This document shows positions 34,341 to 46,394 of a stretch of 64,000 nucleotides of DNA, piece by piece; positions within the stretch are counted from its first letter, which is position 1, and each line of letters begins with the position of its first letter. This DNA is from Sophora flavescens. Its lineage: Eukaryota > Streptophyta > Magnoliopsida > Fabales > Fabaceae. The stretch is taken from the NCBI GenBank assembly GCA_030762895.1, contig JAUPTC010000020.1, forward strand, positions 806,001 through 870,000. Reading direction: 5' to 3'. Below the pieces are notes generated by a model. The model was given only the letters and a program-made list of their open reading frames with translations, did not search any database and was not told the DNA's origin. A program made the translations under genes and the position numbers.

Positions 34341-35033
34341 TTTAGTCTTTGATGCGTTTCGAAAGTTATTGGTACTGGACTGTTCGGGACTACTGACTAA
34401 TGTGACAGGAATGAAGATGGCCACATCAGTATAAAGTTTTAGTTGTACGGGCTGAGGGTAGAGGATGATATAGTGAATGAGAATGATTGTTGATTTTGAG
34501 TGATGCGTGTTTGTGACAATTACTGTATAATTTGCTATTACTCTTTTCCGCTTTTTGATGATAGAATTGTTTCTTATTCCCTATATCTTTGTGTGTTATA
34601 TTTTATTTCTGATGTGATCGTACGAGAAGACCCGATGGAGGAACCATTTGCTGAGGAGTTAGATGGAACTCCGTATGAACCGAGGATCTTTGGAGGTCGA
34701 GCTGTGATTCATGGCGATTAGAGTATAGACGTTATGGCCAGTGTGTCTAAGTAGTATTTATAATTCCGCTAAGTATGTTGTAGTGAAGTTTATGCCTGTG
34801 AGGGATCCTACTGAGAGGATACCCTCAGCAGTGTTTTGGTAATGTAATAAATAAACATGTGTGTAATTATATAGTACGACTTTGGTGTGTTTTATATTTG
34901 TAGAAGTTATATGATTATTAATTAAGTTTTAAATTTTTACGTATTTTCAAACGTTAAGCGCGCGATTAAGTAAATAAATAATTAAGGATTTAATGTTATA
35001 ATACAATGGGGCACAGCGGGGTGTCTCATTTGG

Positions 35034-35045
35034 TGGTATCAGAGC
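35034..35045 (+). promoter_or_regulatory. Primer binding site, unit 1 (initiator Met-tRNA)
   Basis: TGGTATCAGAGC, complementary to the 3' end of plant initiator Met-tRNA, five bases after the LTR end. Confidence 0.88.
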
Positions 35046-35258
35046 AGTTCGATTCTAATCGGACTGTGAGGTTTAGGAAGTTATTACTGGCCGTGTCTAG
35101 TTGAATCCACATCGGATTTTAACTATGCTTAGAAGATGGGTAGTGTGTCCGAATTCGACGCGATAAATAACATTAGTGTGGCATATGGTATTTATATACT
35201 TGTCTATGTGGTATTATATGTCATACTGATAAGAGCAAATGATTTCTTCTACAGAATC

Positions 35259-36534
35259 ATGGCTCGTGGAAGAGGACGTCCGATTGACAGTAATGACAGA
35301 ACTCCTGAAAGAATTGTGGGAGCTAACAATGTGGAAAATAATCATACCGGAAGTGGAGGAGAGTCATATGAGACTCAAGATACCATGAAAAACATAGTTA
35401 CCGCTCTGTTGTTACAAACACAGCAGAATGCTGAGATGCTACAGATGAACAAAGAACAGTAGGAACAACAGAATCAAAGGAGAGTCACTCTACGTGAAGA
35501 TGCCGAAATGGCTACTTTCCTAAAAGGGAAGCCACCTCAATTCCGAGGAGATTATGATCCAGAGAAGGCAGAATGATGGATACAATAGATCGAAAAGATA
35601 TTCAATACCATGCGCTGCAGAGAGGATAGGAAAGTGACGTATGCTGCCTTCATGCTAACTGGAGGAGCAGAGTCTTGGTGGAGAGGCAAGCGAAGATTAC
35701 TGGATGCCGAAGGCAGAGTTATCAACTGGCAGCTGTTTAGTGACTGTTTCTTTGAGAAGTATTTTCCGCGTCTAGTTCGATGCGAGAAAGAAAGGGAATT
35801 CATGAGTCTCAAACAAGGCAACATGACGGTTGGTGATTATGCATCACGATTTGAGGCCGATTAAATATTCTGAATTTTATCGAGATTCCCGGATGAAGAT
35901 TGGCAATGTAGAAGGTTTGAGGAAGGACTCCGACATGGACTACAAAGGGCTATAGTATCTCTCGATATCCGGAGTTTTCTAGGAACTAGTAGAGAGATGC
36001 GGTGCCATAGAAAGCATAGATACGAGGCAAGGCTCTTTGCAGAGGCAGCAGAGGAGTGGAGGTCCTATTCGATCAGGTCTCCAATGGAGAGAAGATAGGG
36101 GTTCTCAAGAGAGACAAGGACCATATGCCAGACAATTGCAGACAGTGGCACCAACACCAGTAGCTACCACACCAGTGGTTGGAACAAGCCAGCAATAACA
36201 ACGCTTAGTTTGTTTCAGATGCAGAGGACCGCACTATGTTAGGAATTGTAAGGAGGGATCTGGTTGTTTCAACTGTGGGAAACCAGGTCATTTTGCTCGA
36301 GATTGTAGACAGAAAGGTATGCCGCAACCAGTAGCTGGGAATAGGGAAGCTGGAGGTTATAGAGGTGGAACCCAGGGAGGAGTTTCTGCAACCGATCAGC
36401 AGATGGTTAGGCCTCAAGCTGCTGGTAGAGTGTTTACCATAAGAAGAGTTGAATCCCCTCACGCTGCAGATCTCATACACGGTATGTATGATTTTGATAT
36501 AAATTGGAATAATAGAATATGTTCGAAGGATTAA
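35259..36534 (+). pseudogene. gag relic, unit 1
   Basis: The likely start is the ATG at 35259 (MARGRGRP), just after a TTCTTCTACAG acceptor-like sequence. The longer frame from 35136 runs through leader sequence. The order is a polar N-terminus, then the capsid-like domain (LTGGAESWWRGK, FEKYFPRLVR, GNMTVGDYASRFEA; about 35640-35865), then two zinc knuckles (36211-36306). The second is a standard CFNCGKPGHFARDC. The first has only three residues between Cys and His. In-frame stops at 35460, 35574 and 35586 and a frameshift near 35865 inactivate it. The end (GRVFTIRRVESPHAADLIHG) matches the gag-protease linker of related elements, after which pol is deleted. Confidence 0.87.
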
Positions 36535-36796
36535 GTTTTAATTATGTCCTTTAAGAATGTTAGATCAAGTTGGAAAAGTTAAGGAGAATGAATAGAATAT
36601 AGTGATGGATAAGTTCGAGGATAAATGGGATGATATAAGCATGAATTCTATTATGAAGTTACCGCTGTCACCTAAGGGAAAAACAGCGATGAGAAATATA
36701 TTGTTGGAGCTTTAGATTAAGATAAGATTATAAGATGATGTCTAGTGTTGAGTTAAGAAATTCCGAGGACGGAATTTTTTCTAAGAGGGGTAGTAA
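36535..36796 (+). other. Post-gag 3' region and polypurine tract, unit 1
   Basis: No coding similarity. It ends in GAGGACGGAA, a T-tract and the purine tract AAGAGGGG (36783-36790), six bases before LTR 2. This is where pol should be. Only about 250 bp separates the gag-protease linker from the purine tract. Confidence 0.75.
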
Positions 36797-37895
36797 TGTA
36801 ACACCCTGTATTTTACTGTGTTAAATAACAGTAATACATATAAATATGTTTATAAATTTATTTGAGTTTTATAAAATTATTTTAAATAAACGGAGATTAT
36901 TACTCAATCCTACTTGACCGTAGGAAGCTACGATTAAAATTTAGGTTGGAAAGTCAGGCGAAACCCGGCGTGCGAATTCCATTGACAGTATAATATCTTG
37001 CTCAAAAGACCTAATTTTAATTCGTGAACGAAAGACTTAAGTTTAGTATTTTATTTTCTACGATTCTGTATTTTTAGAATTATTTCCAGAAAAAATAAAA
37101 TAATTTACGTTTTCAGGCGGGATCGCGTAATCGGGTAGACGACGGAAGGGAAATTAGAGTTTCTAAGAGTAAATAGAGGGTTTATCTTAGGATTTTGAGA
37201 TGATTCAAGGGGATGAATCATATTTTTAAGTCTAGAAGGTTTTTCAGGGTTAAATAGAAAATTTAGGAATTTTACGTTTAAGCCCCTGAACTTTTTCGTA
37301 AATTACCCTTTTGTCCCTAAATTAGTTTTTTTTAAGTTTTTCCAAGTGGATTGGGCTAGAATCATTGTTTCTAATCTTAAATGGTCGTGGCTTAGAAGCC
37401 CAAACTTTTATAGTTCATAGTTTGAGTTCAAAAAGCCATTAAAGTTTCCTTAAGTTTCCTATCTTAAGCTTAATGCTTAAATCTTCAAGTGGGCCCCACA
37501 AAAATGAAACCAAGCCCAAATTGAGCAAGTCCATGCGCAAGCCCATGAGGGAGAAGGGGCTGCCCTCATAATTCTTAGATGAGCCAAGAATTTTCTAGAA
37601 TGTTCTCCATTCTTCTACTTTGTTCTTTAAGCTTCAACAATCTTCTTCAACAAATCTTCTACAACAAGCTAGGTTTTCCTAAGATATTTATGACAAAAAT
37701 CAGCCAAAGTTAGTCAAGATAAGACCACATTAAATGTGGCAAGTGGTCATCATGACAATTTATTAGCAATTTGCAAAATAGTCCTTATACTTTTGGAATC
37801 TTTGCAAATTGGTCCCTATGAGTTATTTGCACTTTAATCCTTTGAAAACCACCTCATTTCTACTTGGTCCTCAAAAGTGGCGCAGCCCACATGCC

Positions 37896-37903
37896 TATAA
37901 ATA
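37896..37903 (+). promoter_or_regulatory. TATA box, LTR 2
   Basis: TATAAATA identical to LTR 1 with the same flanks. As an internal LTR it could start transcripts inside the array. Confidence 0.55.
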
Positions 37904-39656
37904 CCCTCCTCTCACTTTTCATTTAGTTCTTTGGTCATTTGCTTTCTAAAAACTCTAAAGTTTCCAAGTTTCTTAGTTCTAAGTTGCAAAGCAAGTTCTT
38001 GGATTTCCTTTGTCATTGATTTTCAAGAGGTAAATTCTAATCTTCATTATTAATCATGCCTATGTTCTTTAGTAAGTTTCTTGATTCAAGGCTTATATCA
38101 TGGTTGTTCATCATTTTCAAGTTTCTAACCCTAGAACTTTGAAAAGTCATAATAAATTCTAGAAAAATCTAATGATGATGAAACTACTTTCTATCTTCTA
38201 GATATCATGTCTACTATCTAAATCCAAGAGCATGAAGCAATCAAAAATTTCTTTCTTGAAAACCTAGCCTTGGCCGAATCTATCAAAGTAGGTTTGGTAG
38301 AGTTTTTGTTCATGGTTTTCATTAATGATCTTGTTAATCAAGCTATTAGTATGTATGATTAATAAATCCAAGTTGGTTTATTAAACTAAGAACCCTAACC
38401 CTAAGATTATGTTGAGGCCGAATCCTTGTATAAAAGAGATAGGAAGTTTTGAGTTTCAACTTTAGTTGTTTAGTCACTAATCCATGATTTAGGTTAATCA
38501 AGGATCATTAATCTATGAATTAATCATGATTAGCAATTTTAAGGATTTTGAACCCTAAAAGTCAGCCCTTGGCGAAACCCTAACCCTAAAGGTTATAGAA
38601 TTTTGTTTCAAATTTTAGTCTTGTAATAAGTAATCTATGTTAGTTAAGACTCTAGTAATTAGGATCCAAAAGATGGCATTAAGAAGATAACCCTAAACCT
38701 ATTTTCTAAGTGTTGGCCGAACCTAGCCCTAAAGTGTCATAGATGGTTGTTAGTTGATTAATTATAGATATGTTGTTTGGTTGAAGGTGGTTGTGTTAAC
38801 TCGTGGCGGGATAACGAGGATCGTCGCGTACGTATTTCCGGTGCTAGCTCAGGTGGGGAAAAGAATCAACCTATCGTCGGAATCGATAAGTAGTAGATTA
38901 TATGATAATTGTGTAGGGCGACCTAAACCCTACTAGTAGTTGAGTAATCGACAAGACCAAAATCTCATTGGAAACCTTTTCTGTAAAACCAATGTGATTC
39001 GGGGATTGTAGGTTTATCGACATTAAGTTGATTTTAAGTATTTGAGGATGTTTGATTTTATGTTATCAAATTTACTGTGATACGCTGGTTGAGGTATTCC
39101 ATCTGCATGTGACGTATTATTTCGGTGATTGAATATTTATGATATTGAGGATGTTTGTTGTCTGTCATGACCGTGATGGTTGTCATGGCCAGGCCGTGAC
39201 AGAGTCTGACTTTGTTATTTATTTGGTTTGATTATTATGAGTTGGTTGTGTTAAATTGCTTTATATGATATTGAGATATATGAATATTTTCTGATGTTAT
39301 GTTATGCATGATCTGCCTGGTTGTTAATATTGTGCTTAGCTGAATTTAAGTAAGGATATGTGTTGTTCGGGAGATAATTGTTTGGGTGAGAGAATAAAGG
39401 TGATTTAGAGGTGCCTAGCCTAATTAAGTGGTTTTATCTATGAGGAAAAAGGTGTTGAGACTTTGATGGAAGGTTGAGGCACTAGGTTGTTATTGATGTA
39501 ATTTAGGGAGATTCATTTATCGAGATATTGTTAGTCACAGCCGTGTGAGTGGAACACACGAGGTCGGGATATCCTATGTTGGGGATATCGGATATTGCGG
39601 GTGAGTGCCCTACGGATGTGGATGCCGAGGTAGACTACCGTAATACTCTTTAGTTA

Positions 39657-39906
39657 TTGACACGTTCAAATGTTCTTGGCACTGGACCGTTTTGGATTGA
39701 TATTCCTTGACGAGTTCGTATATTAATGGCACTGGACCGTTATGGAAGGATGTTCCTTTACGAGTTCGAATGTTCTTGGCACTGGACCGTTATGGAAGGA
39801 TGTTCCTTGACGAGTTCGTATATTAATGGCACTGGACCGTTATGGAAGGATGTTCCTTGACGAGTTCGTATGTTATTGGCACTGGACCATTTTAGACTAA
39901 TAAGTG
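39657..39906 (+). repeat. 50-bp minisatellite in LTR 2
   Basis: Five units starting with TGGCACTGGACC at 39677 and every 50 bp after. The copy number is unchanged from LTR 1. Confidence 0.88.
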
Positions 39907-40600
39907 TTTAGTCTTTGATGCGTTTCGAAAGTTATTGGTACTGGACTGTTCGGGACTACTGACTAATGTGACAGGAATGAAGATGGCCACATCAGTATAA
40001 AGTTTTAGTTGTACGGGCTGAGGGTAGAGGATGATATAGTGAATGAGAATGATTGTTGATTTTGAGTGATGCGTGTTTGTGACAATTACTGTATAATTTG
40101 CTATTACTCTTTTCCGCTTTTTGATGATAGAATTGTTTCTTATTCCCTATATCTTTGTGTGTTATATTTTATTTCTGATGTGATCACATGCGAGAAGACC
40201 CGATGGAGGAACCATTTCTTTGAGGAGTTAGATGGAACTCCGTATGAACCGGATCTTTGGAGGTCGAGTTGTGATTCATGGCGATTAGAGTATAGACGTT
40301 ATGGCCAGTGTGTCTAAGTAGTATTTATAATTCCGCTAAGTATGTTGTAGTGAAGTTTATGCCTGTGAGGATCCCTCCGAGAGGATACCCTCGGCAGTTG
40401 TTTTGGTAATGTAATAAATATACATGTGTGTAATTATATAGTACGACTTTGGTGTGTTTTATATTTGTAGAAGTTATATGATTATTAATTAAGTTTTAAA
40501 TTTTTACGTATTTTCAAACGTTAAGCGCGCGATTAAGTAAATAAATAATTAAGGATTTAATGTTATAATACAATGGGGCACGTGGGGGTGTCTCATTTGG

Positions 40601-40613
40601 TGGTATCGAGAGC
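40601..40613 (+). promoter_or_regulatory. Primer binding site, unit 2 (altered)
   Basis: TGGTATCGAGAGC: one base different in length from units 1 and 3 at the CAGAG position. It would pair poorly if real, but the change fits the CAG-linked pattern noted for this array. Confidence 0.75.
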
Positions 40614-40826
40614 GATTCGATTCTAATCGGTTTGTGAGGTTTAGGAAGTTATTCTTGGCCGTGTCTAGTTGAATCCACATCGGATTATAACTATGCTTAG
40701 AAGATGGGTAGTGTGTCCGAATTCGACGCGATAAATAACATTAGTGTGGCATATGGTATTTATATACTTGTCTATGTGGTATTATATGTCATACTGATAA
40801 GAGCAAATGATTTCTTCTACAGAATC

Positions 40827-42100
40827 ATGGCTCGTGGAAGAGGACGTCCGGTGTGATAATGTGAGAACTCCGAAAGAATTGTGGGAGCTAACAATGTGGA
40901 AAATAATCATACCGGAAGTGGAGGAGAGTCATATGAGACTCAAGATACCATGAAAAACATAGTTACCGCTCTGTTGTTACAAACACAGCAGAATGCTGAG
41001 ATGCTACAGATGAACAAAGAACAGTAGGAACAACAGAATCAAAGGAGAGCTGCTACAGCTGAAGATGCCGAAATGGCTACTTTCCTAAAAGGGAAGCCAC
41101 CTCAATTCCGAGGAGATTATGATCCAGAGAAGGCAGAATGATGGATACAATAGATCGAAAAGATATTCAATACCATGCGCTGCAGAGAGGATAGGAAAGT
41201 GACGTATCTTGCCCTTCATGCTAACTGGAGGAGCAGAGTCTTGGTGGAGAGGCAAGCGAAGATTACTGGATGCCGAAGGCAGAGTTATCAACTGGCAGCT
41301 GTTTAGTGACTGTTTCTTTGAGAAGTATTTTCCGCGTCTAGTTCGATGCAAGAAAGAAAGGGAATTCATGAGTCTCAAACAAGGCAACATGACGGTTGGT
41401 GATTATGCATCACGATTTGAGGCGCTGATTAAATATTCTGAATTTTATCAGAGATTCCCAGATGAAGATTGGCAATGTAGAAGGTTTGAGGAAGGACTCC
41501 GACATGGACTACAAAGGGCTATAGTATCTCTCGATATCCGAGTTTTCGGAACTAGTAGAGAGATGCGGTGCCATAAAAGCATAGATCGAGGCAAGGCTGC
41601 TTGAGGAGGCAGAGAGAGGAGTGGAGGTCCTATTCGATCAGGTCTCCAATGGAGAGAAGATAGGGGTTCTCAAGAGAGACAAGGACCATATGCCAGACAA
41701 TTGCAGACAGTGGCACCAACACCAGTAGCTACCACACCAGTGGTTGGAACAAGCCAGCAATAACAACGCTTAGTTTGTTTCAGATGCAGAGGACCGCACT
41801 ATGTTAGGAATTGTAAGGAGGGATCTGGTTGTTTCAACTGTGGGAAACCAGGTCATTTTGCTCGAGATTGTAGACAGAAAGGTATGCCGCAACCAGTAGC
41901 TGGGAATAGGGAAGGCTGGAGGTTATAGAGGTGGAAACCCGGGAGGAGTTTCGCAACCGATCGGCGAGATGGTTAGGCCTCAAGCTGCTGGTAGAGTGTT
42001 TACCATAAGAAGAGTTGAATCCCCTCACGCTGCAGATCTCATACACGGTATGTATGATTTTGATATAAATTGGAATAATAGAATATGTTCGAAGGATTAA
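40827..42100 (+). pseudogene. gag relic, unit 2
   Basis: Same layout as unit 1: ATG at 40827, capsid-like domain about 41215-41540, zinc knuckles 41776-41871. It shares the stops of unit 1 (41025, 41139, 41151). It has further small indels near 40850-40875, 41209-41217 and 41540-41605, but keeps the segment ALIKYSEFYQRFPDEDWQC that is frameshifted in unit 1. Confidence 0.85.
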
Positions 42101-42362
42101 GTTTTAATTATGTCCTTTAAGAATGTTAGATCAAGTTGGAAAAGTTAAGGAGAATGAATAGAATATAGTGATGGATAAGTTCGAGGATAAATGGGATGAT
42201 ATAAGCATGAATTCTATTATGAAGTTACCGCTGTCACCTAAGGGAAAAACAGCGATGAGAAATATATTGTTGGAGCTTTAGATTAAGATAAGATTATAAG
42301 ATGATGTCTAGTGTTGAGTTAAGAAATTCCGAGGACGGAATTTTTTCTAAGAGGGGTAGTAA
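42101..42362 (+). other. Post-gag 3' region and polypurine tract, unit 2
   Basis: Matches unit 1. Purine tract AAGAGGGG at 42349-42356. Confidence 0.75.
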
Positions 42363-43462
42363 TGTAACACCCTGTATTTTACTGTGTTAAATAACAGTAA
42401 TACATATAAATATGTTTATAAATTTATTTGAGTTTTATAAAATTATTTTAAATAAACGGAGATTATTACTCAATCCTACTTGACCGTAGGAAGCTACGAT
42501 TAAAATTTAGGTTGGAAAGTCAGGCGAAACCCGGCGTGCGAATTCCATTGATGATAATAATATCTGCTCAAAAGACCTAATTTTAATTCGTGAACGAAAG
42601 ACTTAAGTTTAGTATTTTATTTTCTACGATTCTGTATTTTTAGAATTATTTCCAGAAAAAATAAAATAATTTACGTTTTTCAGGTGAACGCAGCGTAATC
42701 GGGGTAGACGACGGAAGGGAAATTAGAGTTTCTAAGAGTAAATAGAGGGTTTATCTTAGGATTTTGAGATGATTCAAGGGGATGAATCATATTTTTAAGT
42801 CTAGAAGGTTTTTCAGGGTTAAATAGAAAATTTAGGAATTTTACGTTTAAGCCCTGAACTTTCTGTAAATTACCCTTTTGTCCCTAAATTAGTTTTTTTT
42901 AAGTTTTTCCAAGTGGATTGGGCTAGAATCATTGTTTCTAATCTTAAATGGTCGTGGCTTAGAAGCCCAAACTTTTATAGTTCATAGTTTGAGTTCAAAA
43001 AGCCATTAAAGTTTCCTTAAGTTTCCTATCTTAAGCTTAATGCTTAAATCTTCAAGTGGGCCCCACAAAAATGAAACCAAGCCCAAATTGAGCAAGTCCA
43101 TGCGCAAGCCCATGAGGGAGAAGGGGCTGCCCTCATAATTCTTAGATGAGCCAAGAATTTTCTAGAATGTTCTCCATTCTTCTACTTTGTTCTTTAAGCT
43201 TCAACAATCTTCTTCAACAAATCTTCTACAACAAGCTAGGTTTTCCTAAGATATTTATGACAAAAATCAGCCAAAGTTAGTCAAGATAAGACCACATTAA
43301 ATGTGGCAAGTGGTCATCATGACAATTTATTAGCAATTTGCAAAATAGTCCTTATACTTTTGGAATCTTTGCAAATTGGTCCCTATGAGTTATTTGCACT
43401 TTAATCCTTTGAAAACCACCTCATTTCTACTTGGTCCTCAAAAGTGGCGCAGCCCACATGCC

Positions 43463-43470
43463 TATAAATA
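43463..43470 (+). promoter_or_regulatory. TATA box, LTR 3
   Basis: TATAAATA in the same context as in LTR 1. Confidence 0.55.
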
Positions 43471-45224
43471 CCCTCCTCTCACTTTTCATTTAGTTCTTTG
43501 GTCATTTGCTTTCTAAAAACTCTAAAGTTTCCAAGTTTCTTAGTTCTAAGTTGCAAAGCAAGTTCTTGGATTTCCTTTGTCATTGATTTTCAAGAGGTAA
43601 ATTCTAATCTTCATTATTAATCATGCCTATGTTCTTTAGTAAGTTTCTTGATTCAAGGCTTATATCATGGTTGTTCATCATTTTCAAGTTTCTAACCCTA
43701 GAACTTTGAAAAGTCATAATAAATTCTAGAAAAATCTAATGATGATGAAACTACTTTCTATCTTCTAGATATCATGTCTACTATCTAAATCCAAGAGCAT
43801 GAAGCAATCAAAAATTTCTTTCTTGAAAACCTAGCCTTGGCCGAATCTATCAAAGTAGGTTTGGTAGAGTTTTTGTTCATGGTTTTCATTAATGATCTTG
43901 TTAATCAAGCTATTAGTATGTATGATTAATAAATCCAAGTTGGTTTATTAAACTAAGAACCCTAACCCTAAGATTATGTTGAGGCCGAATCCTTGTATAA
44001 AAGAGATAGGAAGTTTTGAGTTTCAACTTTAGTTGTTTAGTCACTAATCCATGATTTAGGTTAATCAAGGATCATTAATCTATGAATTAATCATGATTAG
44101 CAATTTTAAGGATTTTGAACCCTAAAAGTCAGCCCTTGGCCGAAACCCTAACCCTAAAGGTTATAGAATTTTGTTTCAAATTTTAGTCTTGTAATAAGTA
44201 ATCTATGTTAGTTAAGACTCTAGTAATTAGGATCCAAAAGATGGCATTAAGAAGATAACCCTAAACCTATTTTCTAAGTGTTGGCCGAACCTAGCCCTAA
44301 AGTGTCATAGATGGTTGTTAGTTGATTAATTATAGATATGTTGTTTGGTTGAAGGTGGTTGTGTTAACTCGTGGCGGGATAACGAGGATCGTCGCGTACG
44401 TATTTCCGGTGCTAGCTCAGGTGGGGAAAAGAATCAACCTATCGTCGGAATCGATAAGTAGTAGATTATATGATAATTGTGTAGGGCGACCTAAACCCTA
44501 CTAGTAGTTGAGTAATCGACAAGACCAAAATCTCATTGGAAACCTTTTCTGTAAAACCAATGTGATTTGGGGATTATAGGTTTATCGACATTAAGTTGAT
44601 TTTAAGTATTTGAGGATGTTTGATTTTATGTTATCAAATTTACTGTGATACGCTGGTTGAGGTATTCCATCTGCATGTGACGTATTATTTTGGTGATTGA
44701 ATATTTATGATATTGAGGATGTTTGTTGTCTGTCATGACCGTGATGGTTGTCATGGCCAGGCCGTGACAGAGTCTGACTTTGTTATTTATTTGGTTTGAT
44801 TATTATGAGTTGGTTGTGTTAAATTGCTTTATATGATATTGAGATATATGAATATTTTCTGATGTTATGTTATGCATGATCTGCCTGGTTGTTAATATTG
44901 TGCTTAGCTGAATTTAAGTAAGGATATGTGTTGTTCGGGAGATAATTGTTTGGGTGAGAGAATAAAGGTGATTTAGAGGTGCCTAGCCTAATTAAGTGGT
45001 TTTATCTATGAGGAAAAAGGTGTTGAGACTTTGATGGAAGGTTGAGGCACTAGGTTGTTATTGATGTAATTTAGGGAGATTCATTTATCGAGATATTGTT
45101 AGTCACAGCCGTGTGAGTGGAACACACGAGGTCGGGATATCCTATGTTGGGGATATCGGATATTGCGGGTGAGTGCCCTACGGATGTGGATGCCGAGGTA
45201 GACTACCGTAATACTCTTTAGTTC

Positions 45225-45474
45225 TTGACACGTTCAAATGTTCTTGGCACTGGACCGTTTTGGATTGATATTCCTTGACGAGTTCGTATATTAATGGCAC
45301 TGGACCGTTATGGAAGGATGTTCCTTTACGAGTTCGAATGTTCTTGGCACTGGACCGTTATGGAAGGATGTTCCTTGACGAGTTCGTATATTAATGGCAC
45401 TGGACCGTTATGGAAGGATGTTCCTTGACGAGTTCGTATGTTATTGGCACTGGACCATTTTAGACTAATAAGTG
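45225..45474 (+). repeat. 50-bp minisatellite in LTR 3
   Basis: Five units, the first TGGCACTGGACC at 45245. Confidence 0.88.
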
Positions 45475-46169
45475 TTTAGTCTTTGATGCGTTTCGAAAGT
45501 TATTGGTACTGGACTGTTCGGGACTACTGACTAATGTGACAGGAGTGAAGATGGCCACATCAGTATAAAGTTTTAGTTGTACGGGCTGAGGGTAGAGGAT
45601 GATATAGTGAATTGAGGATGATTGTTGATTTTGAGTGATGCGTGTTTGTGACAATTACTGTATAATTTGCTATTACTCTTTTCCGCTTTTTGATGATAGG
45701 ATTGTTTCTTATTCCCTATATCTTTGTGTGTTATATTTTATTTCTGATGTGATAAATGCGAGAAGACCCGATGGAGGAACCGATTCTTTGAGGAGTTAGA
45801 TGGAACTCCGTATGAACCAGGATCTTGGAGGTCGAGCTGTGATTCATGGCGATTAGAGTATAGACGTTATGGCCAGTGTGTCTAAGTAGTATTTATAATT
45901 CCGCTAAGTATGTTGTAGTGAAGTTTATGCCTGTGAGGGATCCTACTGAGAGGATACCCTCAGCAGTGTTTTGGTAATGTAATAAATAAACATGTGTGTA
46001 ATTATATAGTACGACTTTGGTGTGTTTTATATTTGTAGAAGTTATATGATTATTAATTAAGTTTTAAATTTTTACGTATTTTCAAACGTTAAGCGCGCGA
46101 TTAAGTAAATAAATAATTAAGGATTTAATGTTATAATACAATGGGGCACAATGTGGGTGTCTCATTTGG

Positions 46170-46181
46170 TGGTATCAGAGC
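46170..46181 (+). promoter_or_regulatory. Primer binding site, unit 3 (initiator Met-tRNA)
   Basis: TGGTATCAGAGC, five bases after the end of LTR 3. Confidence 0.88.
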
Positions 46182-46394
46182 AGTTCGATTCTAATCGGAC
46201 TGTGAGGTTTAGGAAGTTATTACTGGCCGTGTCTAGTTGAATCCACATCGGATTTTAACTATGCTTAGAAGATGGGTAGTGTGTCCGAATTCGACGCGAT
46301 AAATAACATTAGTGTGGCATATGGTATTTATATACTTGTCTATGTGGTATTATATGTCATACTGATAAGAGCAAATGATTTCTTCTACAGAATC

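Larger units (their letters stand above)
31230..35028 (+). repeat. LTR 1 (outer 5' LTR), 3799 bp
   Basis: It begins TGTAACACCCTG and ends GTGTCTCA. It contains a TATAAATA box, a five-unit 50-bp minisatellite (from about 34090), two AACCCTAACCCTAA stretches (about 32823 and 33005) and a 60-codon open frame (33188-33370) that I do not consider a gene. It carries private bases absent from LTRs 2-4 in its 5' half, for example GGAGGTTATT for GGAGATTATT, GAATCGTATT for GAATCATATT, and CACCTCCTTTC for CACCTCATTTC. Confidence 0.93.
36797..40595 (+). repeat. LTR 2 (internal, recombinant), 3799 bp
   Basis: Same length and ends as LTR 1. Up to about 37.86 kb it carries the marker bases of LTRs 3 and 4. 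From about 39.0 kb onward it carries those of LTR 1 (GGGATTGTAGG, TAGTTATTGACACG, AGGAATGAAG, GAATGAGAATG). The switch lies between. It is therefore a hybrid of the 3' and 5' LTR types. Confidence 0.9.
42363..46164 (+). repeat. LTR 3 (internal), 3802 bp
   Basis: It carries LTR 4-type markers throughout (GGGATTATAGG, TAGTTCTTGACACG, AGGAGTGAAG, GAATTGAGGATG). A private change is TATTTTGGTG for TATTTCGGTG near 44688. Confidence 0.9.

Noticed and set aside
34500..34721. 73-codon open frame near the end of LTR 1 and its counterpart in LTR 2
   Set aside because: Inside the LTR, disrupted differently in each copy, with no homology.
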